Source: JAFEDN01 sp963795715 | GTDB lineage: Bacteria; Pseudomonadota; Gammaproteobacteria; Coxiellales; Coxiellaceae | NCBI GenBank assembly: GCA_963795715.1 | Contig: CAWCIY010000002.1 | Span: forward strand, 1,178,001 to 1,242,000 | Reading direction: 5' to 3' | Length of the DNA stretch: 64,000 bases | Shown: positions 15,808-24,520 of the stretch, piece after piece | How positions within the stretch are numbered: the first letter of the stretch is position 1 | How the letters are laid out: the number at the start of each line of letters is the position of its first letter | Notes under the pieces: model-generated | The model's database searches: none | Seen by the model: the letters and a program-made list of their open reading frames with translations, nothing else | What the model was told of the DNA's origin: nothing | Made by a program: the position numbers and the translations under genes

Positions 15808-18588
15808 ATGTTTAAATGGATACATGCGCTAAAACAAATTAAACCCCCGGTATTATCTCACGCCTTGATTGAAACAATTCAAAAAAGTGCACAAAATTTG
15901 TACGGAGAGCCAGATACGCTCTTGCATCGCCCACTGTCGGCAGAACTATTAACAGCGTGGCAGCACGCCCTTACCACTTTCCATCAATCACTCACAAAAC
16001 CTAGACTGCTGCACTTACCTGAAGATAGATCCATTTTAATAGCTCAATTAAAAACTCTACTACACACCTTGAACCTTCTAGAGAACCTCCACTTAGAGGA
16101 ATGGCCGGTCACCGAACCCGCATTCGATCTTAACACATTTAATAAACAAATTTCCGATCCACCAACGGAGCCAGAACCTGTTTTTCAGTCTAAAACCCCT
16201 GATTTATCAGCCATTCAAACCTTTCCGGATTTTTCACTAGCGACGCTGAATCCTGCGTTCAGCGATTTGTTGGGTATCGAAAACGAAGAAAAGCTACCCG
16301 TTGCGTGGTTAGAGTGGGTTCATCCGGAAGATAGGGTCAATACGTTTGCAGCTCTGGGAAATTTATTGGACGAAAAACAAAATTCCGTAGAGTACGAAAA
16401 CCGGTTGCAAATAAGCAGCACCTCTTCCAAACCCGTTTACAAACAGGTTCGCTGGCAGCTTGTTAGGCAAGGCAACTATGTCTATGTCTCTGGAACTCGC
16501 TTAATATCTCAAAAAAGTCAAGAACAGGAAAACACGGCTGTCCTATTCCATGAATTGCGCAATCCGCTTAACGGCATTCTCGGTAATGCAAACCTGATGC
16601 TCAGCACTATGGAGGGTTTAATTACTAGTATAAAAAAACATGGAACCGCCTCCGAAATGCAGTTAAATTTAACCGTGTTGTATCAATCCCTTCAGGAACT
16701 CAAGAAAAAATTAATCGCTATCGAACAGTGCAGCAAGGATCAAATGACTATTTTAAATCACGTGCTGGATTTTAATAAACTAGAACAGAAAAAAATAGAG
16801 CTGGAAATAAAACCATTTGCCCTATTGCGTGATGTTGTTAATCCATTGCTGGCAATTTATTCAGCACCCAGCAAAGAAAAAAATATTCTATTTTTACCCT
16901 CTATTCCTTCCGTGGAGCAGCGGCTTAAAGGCGATGCGCACCGCATTAAACAGATTCTTACCAATCTATTGTCGAACGCATTTAAATTTGCCCAACCGAT
17001 GATGGAAAAAACCGCAACTGTTGAATTATCTTTATCCCTGCAAAAAGCGAATGACGGCAATCAACAACTTCATTTTATAATAAAAAATTCCGGAGAAGGC
17101 TTGAGTCCTCTGCAAATTTCACAATTATTCAAAGCCTATAACCAAAGCGATCCCACCATTACCCGGCGTTTTGGCGGCACCGGCCTCGGCCTCGTAGTTT
17201 GTAAACAATTACTGGAATTGATGAACGGTGATATTCTCTGTAGCAGTTCCCTGCGTGAATGGGTGCAATTTGATGTGACTCTTCTTCTGCCCTCCGTACA
17301 GAAATTGACGCGCCCTAAAGGAAAACGTAAGCGTCCGCAGTTAAAAATAAGGCCTTCTTTGAATATCAAAGTGCTCCTGGCTGAAGACAATGAAATTAAT
17401 CAAAAAATCATGATTGAGATGCTTCAAAAATTTCAGTGTACCGTCTATGTCGCTAATGATGGACAACAAGCTGTCGAATTATATTTGAATCATCGTCTTG
17501 AGATTGGGGTGATTTTAATGGATATTCAAATGCCAAAACTGACTGGTCTGGAAGCCACTCGCAAAATTCGCGACCTGGAAAAAACCAACTCATGGCTTCC
17601 CACTCCCATTATTGGGTTATCCGGAGATGCATTTATCGAACAGAAAAACCAAGCCTTTGATGTCGGCATGGATACTTATATAACAAAACCCGTGCAATTG
17701 GAACAACTATGCGAAGCATTAACCCCCTATCGAGTCGTCACTACTAAAGAACTAAAATCCGGGTCCATCTCCCCAGGGTTATCTCTATTTATACCTCGTA
17801 CTGCTTCATCCAATCCTGCCTCAGCTTCATCAAACGGAAGTTTTGAATTAAAACAGGAAGACATATCATCTCCCCCATCAGGCCGCGCCGAGAAATCTCA
17901 AGCCTTCCCGGATGACATCGAAATAAAGTCTTTACGGACAAGAGTCACTAAATTAGAACTCATGTTACAACCCCTCAGCATTCTCCCTGAGAAATCAACG
18001 CAATTATCACGTGAAGCCGACGATGATAACACTCCCCCCTTAACCGATTTCAAACAATTAGGTTCACCTAAACATTCATTTCCGATGACACAATGGCTAG
18101 CAGGATCTTTCTCAGCTCCGTTGTTGACTAACCCGCCAGCCCCTCTCGATTCATCTTTGACTAAGTATTCCCATATTCCTGAGTTGACTCTGTTTAATCA
18201 GTCAAATAACCAGAATACTGAAATGAAAGTGACCCCTATGCAGCAAACAAAAAACATGTTGCAACATATTGGTTACTATTTCCGCGCAGCCTTAACGGAA
18301 AGAGATTTTCCATCTCACGATCAACTCGAAATCTGGATCAAACGGCTGGATCATTGTTACAAAACAGCCTCCTTGAGCCATCGAGGATTGATTGCTGCAA
18401 CGACATTAGGATATTGGCAATCCTTATACAATCAAGCCGCAGAGATGCCGGTGATAAATTCTGGAAAATCCGCCCTCTTACAAAGAGCTGCTTTACAGGT
18501 AGAATCCTGGCAATTGCAAATAGATTTGTTTGAAAAAACGCAGCAATCAGCGCAGCATAGGTCTTCCGATTGCTGCATAATATCTTAA
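15808..18588 (+). CDS. Soluble hybrid histidine kinase/response regulator ending in a CaaX box
   Basis: 926 aa, no transmembrane segment. Order of domains: N-terminal helical region (1-110); PAS-like segment (about 135-235, with LLGIENEEKL and WVHPEDR); dimerisation/phosphoacceptor domain with FHELRNPLNGILG, His248; a long coiled insert; ATPase domain with N box (ILTNLLSNAFKFA), G1 (GEGLSPLQ) and G2 (GGTGLGLVV); receiver domain (about 518-640) with DD-like acids, phospho-acceptor Asp572 in LMDIQMP, and the conserved Lys in ITKP; a Ser/Pro-rich linker; and a helical C-terminal domain that may be an HPt-like or binding domain. The last residues are DCCIIS, a CaaX box (CIIS) suited to farnesylation. 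A membrane-targeted kinase in a host cell is suggested, which is unusual for this family. Confidence 0.85.
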   Translation: MFKWIHALKQIKPPVLSHALIETIQKSAQNLYGEPDTLLHRPLSAELLTAWQHALTTFHQSLTKPRLLHLPEDRSILIAQLKTLLHTLNLLENLHLEEWPVTEPAFDLNTFNKQISDPPTEPEPVFQSKTPDLSAIQTFPDFSLATLNPAFSDLLGIENEEKLPVAWLEWVHPEDRVNTFAALGNLLDEKQNSVEYENRLQISSTSSKPVYKQVRWQLVRQGNYVYVSGTRLISQKSQEQENTAVLFHELRNPLNGILGNANLMLSTMEGLITSIKKHGTASEMQLNLTVLYQSLQELKKKLIAIEQCSKDQMTILNHVLDFNKLEQKKIELEIKPFALLRDVVNPLLAIYSAPSKEKNILFLPSIPSVEQRLKGDAHRIKQILTNLLSNAFKFAQPMMEKTATVELSLSLQKANDGNQQLHFIIKNSGEGLSPLQISQLFKAYNQSDPTITRRFGGTGLGLVVCKQLLELMNGDILCSSSLREWVQFDVTLLLPSVQKLTRPKGKRKRPQLKIRPSLNIKVLLAEDNEINQKIMIEMLQKFQCTVYVANDGQQAVELYLNHRLEIGVILMDIQMPKLTGLEATRKIRDLEKTNSWLPTPIIGLSGDAFIEQKNQAFDVGMDTYITKPVQLEQLCEALTPYRVVTTKELKSGSISPGLSLFIPRTASSNPASASSNGSFELKQEDISSPPSGRAEKSQAFPDDIEIKSLRTRVTKLELMLQPLSILPEKSTQLSREADDDNTPPLTDFKQLGSPKHSFPMTQWLAGSFSAPLLTNPPAPLDSSLTKYSHIPELTLFNQSNNQNTEMKVTPMQQTKNMLQHIGYYFRAALTERDFPSHDQLEIWIKRLDHCYKTASLSHRGLIAATTLGYWQSLYNQAAEMPVINSGKSALLQRAALQVESWQLQIDLFEKTQQSAQHRSSDCCIIS

Positions 18589-18599
18589 GTAAGAGGCTC

Positions 18600-19202
18600 T
18601 TAAATCTCATTACCAGAAATGATATTAATTGCAATTTTCTTTATTTCATCATCAGGTGGATCTAACTCAATCACCACTGACTTTTCGGTAATCTCTAAAA
18701 TTTTAAGATAATCAGCATAAGCCCACGAATACATTCTTTTCCAGAGTACTTTATTCCAGTCAATTGCAGAGATCCCTTCATCATCAACAACTATCATAAT
18801 ATTTGCATATGGAGATATTGCCGTTGTTAAATAAGAAGAAATACTTCCTTTATTTTGTGTATTATCAAACAAAACTTTTTCGTAGCAGTTATGATCCAAG
18901 AACTTTTTTTCAGCAAGATCAAATCGATAAATATTTCCGTTTACATTTATTACAGCAATAAATTTTGCTTCTTCAATGAAGAATTGACGTTGATTTTTGT
19001 AACTCTCTCCAGCACGGCATATTACATAATAGGATTCTAAATCATCAGCTATTACTTCTAATCTAAAATCAATTGCATTACCTAAAAAACGAGCTTGATA
19101 ATCATCTTTATATTTTTTTAGCTCATCATCAGACCATCCACCATAATAGATATCATAGCCAAATGTAATATCATTTGCATTAATAAGTTTAATTTCTGTC
19201 AT
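18600..19202 (-). CDS. Hypothetical protein, about 200 aa
   Basis: I choose the ATG at 19202 (MTEIKLINANDITFGYD), which follows TTAAGGTTTT; a start at 19238 would add 12 residues without a better site. The protein is acidic and beta-rich with many aromatic residues, no signal peptide, and a central strand-rich stretch (FIAVINVNGNIYRFDLAEKK). I recognise no family. It converges on the hybrid kinase gene with a gap of 11 bases and is followed in the same direction, 120 bases upstream, by another unknown gene, so the two may be co-transcribed. Confidence 0.55.
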   Translation of the reverse strand: MTEIKLINANDITFGYDIYYGGWSDDELKKYKDDYQARFLGNAIDFRLEVIADDLESYYVICRAGESYKNQRQFFIEEAKFIAVINVNGNIYRFDLAEKKFLDHNCYEKVLFDNTQNKGSISSYLTTAISPYANIMIVVDDEGISAIDWNKVLWKRMYSWAYADYLKILEITEKSVVIELDPPDDEIKKIAINIISGNEI

Positions 19203-19322
19203 ATAAAACCTTAATAGATTCTGGTAACGCTGCCCCACGCTACATGATGCTCTAAACAGCTTATGCCCAGCATAGTAGAAATGTAAACAGCCCCTTAACT
19301 GCTCGTCAAAAATCCATCCACT

Positions 19323-20285
19323 TTATAGTTTTAAATATTTGTTCTGTAGGGTTTTTGCTTCATCCAGTGGCTCTAGAGAATTTTGATAATTTGCTCTTAA
19401 AGCTTCATCGGTATATTGATAAAGATTAAATAAATATCCCTTTAGTTTATTTATCAATAATACGGGAACTTCATTTGCGGGTATCAGTCTTTTTTCTTTT
19501 TTAGTTAACGCATATAAAGATTTATATTCTGTAGAATCAAATTCCCAAAAAAATTTACGGCTACGGTAGTAATTATAAAATGAAATGAGATCCTCCTTAA
19601 AAAATAGATCCTTGTAAACAGTTCTATTTTTTTTAAAATATTCTTTTGACAACTTAATCGCCTCTTTCATTGTATTATTTAAAGATTTAAGAATAATAGG
19701 TTGAGTAACGCATTTTTTTTCTTTATCTATTGGCTCTTCTCTTCTTGTATTTAAAGGCTTATTATCAATAATATTCTGTATTATAGTCCCACAATGAAGG
19801 TTATTAATTTTAAATTGAAAAGATTTTTCTTGAAGTTTAGCCTCTTCCTCATTTTTAGGTCGTGCCTCTCGCCATTGTTTCGCAATAACCGTTTCATTAA
19901 GAAACGATTCACATTTATCTTCTTGCGTAGGAATGCGGATAGTTTGCAATAGCTTGAGTTTGCTAATATCACGATCTTTGGAACTAAAACCAAATCCACT
20001 TTTCTGTAATATTAAAAAATAATTATAGGCAGTGCCATTTGGATCTAGAGTTCTTGCTATATCAAAACTATCACTTCCTCCACACCCTCGCGCAGCGAAA
20101 AACCTTTCGCTTTGTTTTTGCTCTTTTTTTTGCCGTTCAATTTCAGCAACTTCTGAACCATTATAAGCATAATAGCTTATATAATTTGCCCAGGGGTCAT
20201 CATCCTGCTTTACTTGAATAGATGTTAATTCCATAGCTAAATGTATTCCATCTTTGATTTCATAAACATAAATGATTGCTGCCAT
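19323..20285 (-). CDS. Hypothetical protein, about 320 aa, effector-like
   Basis: The ATG at 20285 is preceded by a G-rich ribosome binding site (GTGGGGGTAAC); a GTG at 20297 is an alternative. The protein is hydrophilic and Lys/Glu-rich with a short beta-rich start (AAIIYVYEIKDG), a glycine/cysteine patch (AARGCGGSDSFD, near residue 70) and a helical second half. I recognise no domain. Absence of signal peptide, high charge and AT-rich codons resemble translocated substrates of intracellular bacteria, but this is only a suspicion. Confidence 0.55.
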   Translation of the reverse strand: MAAIIYVYEIKDGIHLAMELTSIQVKQDDDPWANYISYYAYNGSEVAEIERQKKEQKQSERFFAARGCGGSDSFDIARTLDPNGTAYNYFLILQKSGFGFSSKDRDISKLKLLQTIRIPTQEDKCESFLNETVIAKQWREARPKNEEEAKLQEKSFQFKINNLHCGTIIQNIIDNKPLNTRREEPIDKEKKCVTQPIILKSLNNTMKEAIKLSKEYFKKNRTVYKDLFFKEDLISFYNYYRSRKFFWEFDSTEYKSLYALTKKEKRLIPANEVPVLLINKLKGYLFNLYQYTDEALRANYQNSLEPLDEAKTLQNKYLKL

Positions 20286-20583
20286 AGTTACCCCCACTTT
20301 GTTAAATTTTAAATAATAATTTATTTTTTATACATGTTAACTTAAGAAAATGGCGGCGTCAAATCCACCTATTTTGCTTCAATAAGGCCCATGAGGTGAT
20401 ATCACAAGGTAAATTAGGGGTCACATTATCAAAACCCATTGACGCGCCGCTAAGCGGCCACATAATGTTCCAAACAGCTTGTTCCCACCGCTGCGGGAAA
20501 CTCATTTTATCACATTGCAACAAATAAAGACTTTTTAAGGTAGACTATTACCGGAACAATTCGATTCTACTGATAGGTTAAAA
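20286..20583. other. Intergenic region, nothing coding seen
   Basis: Divergent promoter region between the unknown gene and the MFS gene. It contains the phrase AATGTTCCAAACAGCTTGTT, imperfectly repeated near 19235-19265 upstream of the other unknown gene (ATGCTCTAAACAGCTTATG). No RNA gene, terminator or ORF is apparent. Confidence 0.4.
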
Positions 20584-21777
20584 ATGAACAAAACCATAGC
20601 CAAAAATATGATCTTAATCACAGTTATCCTCATGGATTTATTAACCGGAATGGAGTTTGATCTCTTTGTACCGAGTTTTCCAGAATTACAAAGCCAATTT
20701 AATTTATCCCCTTTTTGGGTTGAAGCCCTGTTATCCTCCAATTTTATTGGATATTGTCTGAGTTTATTTTTTGTGGGCAGCTTAGCCGATCATTATGGCC
20801 GTAAGTCGATGATTGCTTTGGGCGTGATGACGTTCATTTTAGGTAGTATCCTTTGCTTATGGGGCGGATCACCGGTATTCCTTTTGACTGGCCGCTTTCT
20901 TCAGGGAGTGGGAATAGCCGCACCGGCAATACTTAGCTTTTTAATTATTGCTGATATTTATCCGCTTAAGGAGCAACGATTTCTCTTGGCCATGCTAAAC
21001 GGCTCGATGAATACCGCGACGGCATTTGCGCCAGTAATCGGAAGCTATGTTACTTTATACTTCCACTGGCAAGGCAATTTTATAACGCTCTTATTGCTAG
21101 GATTGCTCATATTCATCATGACTCTGCTTTTTGTTCCCACCTATAAAATCATTCCGCAACAGAAAAAATCTATTTCCCTGAGTGGATATATCCCTATTTT
21201 CAAATCAAGGCCCCTAATATTCTTGATTTTCCATCTCGGTATTATGTTTGCTCCTTATTGGATTTTTGTCGGGATATCTCCTTTGCTGTACATGAAAAAT
21301 TTAGGGGTGAATTTATCACATTTTGGTTATTATCAGGGAGTATTTGCTTTGCTGTTTGCTATTGGTAGTGTTGTTTTTGGCATGATTGTCAATCGATACG
21401 ACCAAAAAAAATTATTAAACATAGCTCATTGGATTTTTATCTTCAGTTTAATCAGCGTGGCTGCCGTTTCTTTTTTCAATAATACGAATGCTCTTTGGAT
21501 TACTTTGGCATTTATTCCTTTCGTGATCGGCCAAATTATTCCAAGCACTATACTATACCCTCTCTGTCTGAATCTTATGCCTGAAGCCAAGGGTCGAGTT
21601 TCCGCGCTCATTCAGGGAGCACGTCTTATTTTCTCAGCACTTTTTTTACAAATCGCAGGTTATTTTTATCAAGGCACGTTTTTAAATATAGGAATCATCA
21701 TCAGTTGTTTTATTTTTGTGGGGATTATCACGCTTTTTAATATTATTAAAAATGAAAAACTGATGAAATTTTCATAA
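20584..21777 (+). CDS. Bcr/CflA-like drug-resistance MFS transporter
   Basis: 397 aa with 12 predicted transmembrane helices, the size of DHA1 transporters. Helix 1 carries MDLLTGMEFDLFVPSFPEL, the Bcr/CflA-type pattern with an acidic residue and PSFP; the loop after helix 2 is motif A (GSLADHYGRKSM); helix 4 has GRFLQGVGIAAPAI; helix 5 the motif C region (APVIGSYV). It probably exports a small drug-like compound by proton antiport. Single gene with weak ribosome binding site; no regulator is adjacent. Confidence 0.88.
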   Translation: MNKTIAKNMILITVILMDLLTGMEFDLFVPSFPELQSQFNLSPFWVEALLSSNFIGYCLSLFFVGSLADHYGRKSMIALGVMTFILGSILCLWGGSPVFLLTGRFLQGVGIAAPAILSFLIIADIYPLKEQRFLLAMLNGSMNTATAFAPVIGSYVTLYFHWQGNFITLLLLGLLIFIMTLLFVPTYKIIPQQKKSISLSGYIPIFKSRPLIFLIFHLGIMFAPYWIFVGISPLLYMKNLGVNLSHFGYYQGVFALLFAIGSVVFGMIVNRYDQKKLLNIAHWIFIFSLISVAAVSFFNNTNALWITLAFIPFVIGQIIPSTILYPLCLNLMPEAKGRVSALIQGARLIFSALFLQIAGYFYQGTFLNIGIIISCFIFVGIITLFNIIKNEKLMKFS

Positions 21778-21909
21778 GAAATCAAATCAAAAAGTTAAAG
21801 CATGATCCAGGAACAATCCTCTTCAAGTTTTACAACATATTGATGACAAGCTCGATCAACCCAGTATGGCAACCGCCTTGAACTATAGGCTCAGAGGCGT
21901 GACGAGGCA

Positions 21910-23535
21910 CTAGTCTAGCTTAAACCATTGACTCATGACTTGATCCAAATGGTTATCATCAATGTCATAGTTTTTAACTCGTGGATTCATCAACCGAAAA
22001 TACGTATGCTGATACAATGGAATGATCGCGTAATCATTCATCGCTAAGGTTAATGCTTGACGAATTAATTTAACGCGCAATTCCGGATCGGATGTATTTT
22101 GCGCTTGTTTAAGCAGGTCGTCATAACCTTTCGTGCAACTGTGTGCATTATTTTGCGGGCTATTGCATTGATGCAAAGTGGTGTAGCTATCGACAGAATC
22201 GTAATCTGCAAACCAACCGCCTCGGGCAATGTCATAGCTGCCGGTGTGGCGCGACTGGAGAAAGGTTTTAAATTCCTGATTATTACTAACCACTTGAATG
22301 CTGGCAGGGCCAAATACTTGTTGCCACATGGCGGCGACCGCCAATGCGGTTTTCTTATTGAGGTCCTTGGTATTATAAGTAATGTTAATTTGCAATGGAT
22401 GATTGGGGCCATAGCCGGCTTTTTTAAATAAACGCCGAGCTTCGGCAATTTGCTGGTCGCGCGGCCAATTGGCCCATTCATAATCTAAACCAGCAAATCT
22501 CCCTCCTTCGACGGTTGGAGTGGCATACGCATACAATGGTTTTTGATCCTGGCCCAATACGGCTTTCACTAAAGCTTCTCGATCGACCGCCATGGATAAT
22601 GCTTGGCGTAATTTTAGGTTATTCTTAAATTTGGGCGAGTTCATATTAAAATCATAAAATTCCTCGCCTTCCCATAATACCGTGTGTTCCTGATCAGGCA
22701 TTTGCGCCTTAATAATCTTGTACTGATCAATGGGTAATAAATAAGTCATATCGATACTACCGGTTTTGTACTGGCTGAGTGAGGCATCGGCGTCAACGAT
22801 TGGGGAAAATTTCACCTGTTCGACGGCGACCTGATTGGCGCCGTAATAATATGGATTTCTGCTGACCCGAATATAATCTTGCACGACGCGTTCATCCAAT
22901 TTGTAAGCGCCGGAGCTGATCATGTTTTTAGGCTCAGTCCAGGCTGCGCCCCATTTGTTGATATTGGCTTGAGACACGGTAGCTAACTCCGGCAGTGAGG
23001 CAATCGATAAAAATGAAAGATCGGGATTAGTCAAATCGATTTGCACGGTATGGTCATTCACCGCTTTAATACCCAATTGGGACACGGGCAATTTACCATC
23101 CAGAATCGCTTGACCATTGACTAAATTACTGACCAAGAAATTATAAGGGGATGCCATTTTGGGATCGGCAATGCGTTGATAACTATAAACCACATCAGCG
23201 GCAGTTAGTGGCGAACCATCCGAAAATTTTAGATTAGGCCGTAAATAAAAGAGGTAAGTTTTATGATCCGGAGAAACTTCCCATTTTTCTGCCAATCCGG
23301 GATTGGGATGATTATGTTGATCATGAGTAGTTAATCCTTCAAATAAATCATAAGCTACTCTGGTGCTTGGCGGGTCTTCGATCATTTGTGGATCCAATGT
23401 CACCACATCGGACCCGATATCCACATTGACAGTACTGCTGTGAACTTTTTTAGTAGTGTCTTTGTCCGAACAGCCCACAAGCGTTAAAGTAATGGTGGCC
23501 ATCAATAATGCAGTTACACAGTTTTTTATTTTCAT
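21910..23535 (-). CDS. Oligopeptide ABC transporter substrate-binding lipoprotein
   Basis: 541 aa, family 5 extracellular solute-binding protein (OppA/MppA type). A lipoprotein signal peptide ends LTLVGC (Cys22). Family hallmarks: DIGSDVVTLDPQ, RVAYDLFEGLTTHD, AEKWEVSPDHKTYLFYLRP, KFSDGSPLTAADVVYSY and, late, RGGWFADYDSVDSY. It would capture peptides in the periplasm for an ABC importer; no permease or ATPase genes are nearby, so it must work with components encoded elsewhere or act as a stand-alone binding protein. Confidence 0.93.
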   Translation of the reverse strand: MKIKNCVTALLMATITLTLVGCSDKDTTKKVHSSTVNVDIGSDVVTLDPQMIEDPPSTRVAYDLFEGLTTHDQHNHPNPGLAEKWEVSPDHKTYLFYLRPNLKFSDGSPLTAADVVYSYQRIADPKMASPYNFLVSNLVNGQAILDGKLPVSQLGIKAVNDHTVQIDLTNPDLSFLSIASLPELATVSQANINKWGAAWTEPKNMISSGAYKLDERVVQDYIRVSRNPYYYGANQVAVEQVKFSPIVDADASLSQYKTGSIDMTYLLPIDQYKIIKAQMPDQEHTVLWEGEEFYDFNMNSPKFKNNLKLRQALSMAVDREALVKAVLGQDQKPLYAYATPTVEGGRFAGLDYEWANWPRDQQIAEARRLFKKAGYGPNHPLQINITYNTKDLNKKTALAVAAMWQQVFGPASIQVVSNNQEFKTFLQSRHTGSYDIARGGWFADYDSVDSYTTLHQCNSPQNNAHSCTKGYDDLLKQAQNTSDPELRVKLIRQALTLAMNDYAIIPLYQHTYFRLMNPRVKNYDIDDNHLDQVMSQWFKLD

Positions 23536-23598
23536 TAGAAATATACTCCGAATTGCAAAGCGACCATATCTCGGCTTTTGCTAGCCCCTTAGTGAGCA

Positions 23599-23655
23599 GT
23601 CAAGTAAAACTACCGGATCACTCCAGTAGAGTCCTCCCAGAACCGGACGTACGGT
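23599..23655 (-). other. Relic of a group II intron 3' end
   Basis: On the minus strand this reads ACGTCCGGTTCTGGGAGG ... TTTTACTTGAC. It matches the 3' half of domain V and domain VI as seen in the two introns at 55844 and 56487 of this window, including the terminal TACTTGAC/TACTCGAC. The 5' part of domain V and the rest of the intron are gone. The expected intron end is at 23599. Confidence 0.6.
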
Positions 23656-24090
23656 TCAAACAATGTTGCGGATTAGAATGATGTTCACAATCCGGTAAAT
23701 TGTTTATTTTATAAACTATATTCATTTCCTTATCTCCCATCTCAATTCTTTTAACCAGTTGCCTTATAATATCTTTTTGGGTATGCCAATCTAAATGATC
23801 TAGTTTCATATCTATTTTACCTATAAATTCTTCTAAGTTTGTAATAATTAATTTCAGCTCTCTTGTCAAGTTTTTTTGTTCAGTTAATTTATTTTGTTGC
23901 TCTTGGATATTTTTTAAATTTTGCTTCATCGCTTTTATTCTAGGCTCAAATTCTTCTTTTAAAATATATTGTTGAGCATAACTATCAATCAATAATGAAA
24001 TTCCTTTTTCTAATTTTATTCTTTGTCTTTCAATAGAGGCGGAAGCTTGATCTGTAGGATATTTTTCTAAATCAATTAAACGCCAGCAAA
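23618..24090 (-). pseudogene. C-terminal fragment of a large serine recombinase
   Basis: The readable frame (LIDLEKYPTDQASASIERQR, then a Lys/Glu/Gln-rich coiled coil, then HLDWHTQKDIIRQLVKRIEM) is the coiled-coil and C-terminal part of recombinases with a zinc ribbon. The catalytic N-terminus is absent, no ribosome binding site precedes the internal ATG at 23992, and the 3' end runs into the intron relic. It is not the same recombinase as at 59659-61753. Confidence 0.75.
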
Positions 24091-24247
24091 AACTGCAAAT
24101 TACGATAATGCAGACGATTTTTCCTGGGCATAAGTGAATGAGCTATATTATGTGAATATTAAAGATTCAATTTGATGGAAATGTCTTTATAAGCCAATCC
24201 TTCTCCAATATTTTTCGTCTCAAATATTTGAATAAGGATTTGTTTTT

Positions 24248-24331
24248 TTAAAAATTTTTTTGTATTTCATCTATGAGAGCAATGGCAGCAGACATACCTG
24301 TCGCACCGCCGCCAATTATAGAGATAATCAT
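24248..24331 (-). pseudogene. Start of an FAD/NAD(P)-binding protein, 27 codons left
   Basis: From the ATG at 24331 the frame reads MIISIIGGGATGMSAAIALI and stops after eight more residues. GGGATG with the following helix is the Rossmann dinucleotide-binding fold of FAD-NAD(P)-binding proteins, normally 450 aa or more. The rest is missing. The surrounding 24,091-24,520 holds no other gene that I can support. Confidence 0.7.
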
Positions 24332-24520
24332 TTCGGATACCTATAATTATGTAATTTGAATAACTTGAGAATGTGGCCTAATAAAAAATAACAACGAATT
24401 TGAATGGAAATTACAATGGGACAAAATAAAGAATAAAAAGATAAATTAGACATTCCAATATTTTTTAAGAGATTTTTTATTAGTTGCTTAAAACTAAAAA
24501 GATCGGACAATCCTGAACGT

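Noticed and set aside
22065..22481. 138-aa and 110-aa frames inside the oligopeptide-binding protein gene
   Set aside because: They overlap a gene with full family conservation; low-complexity out-of-frame translations.
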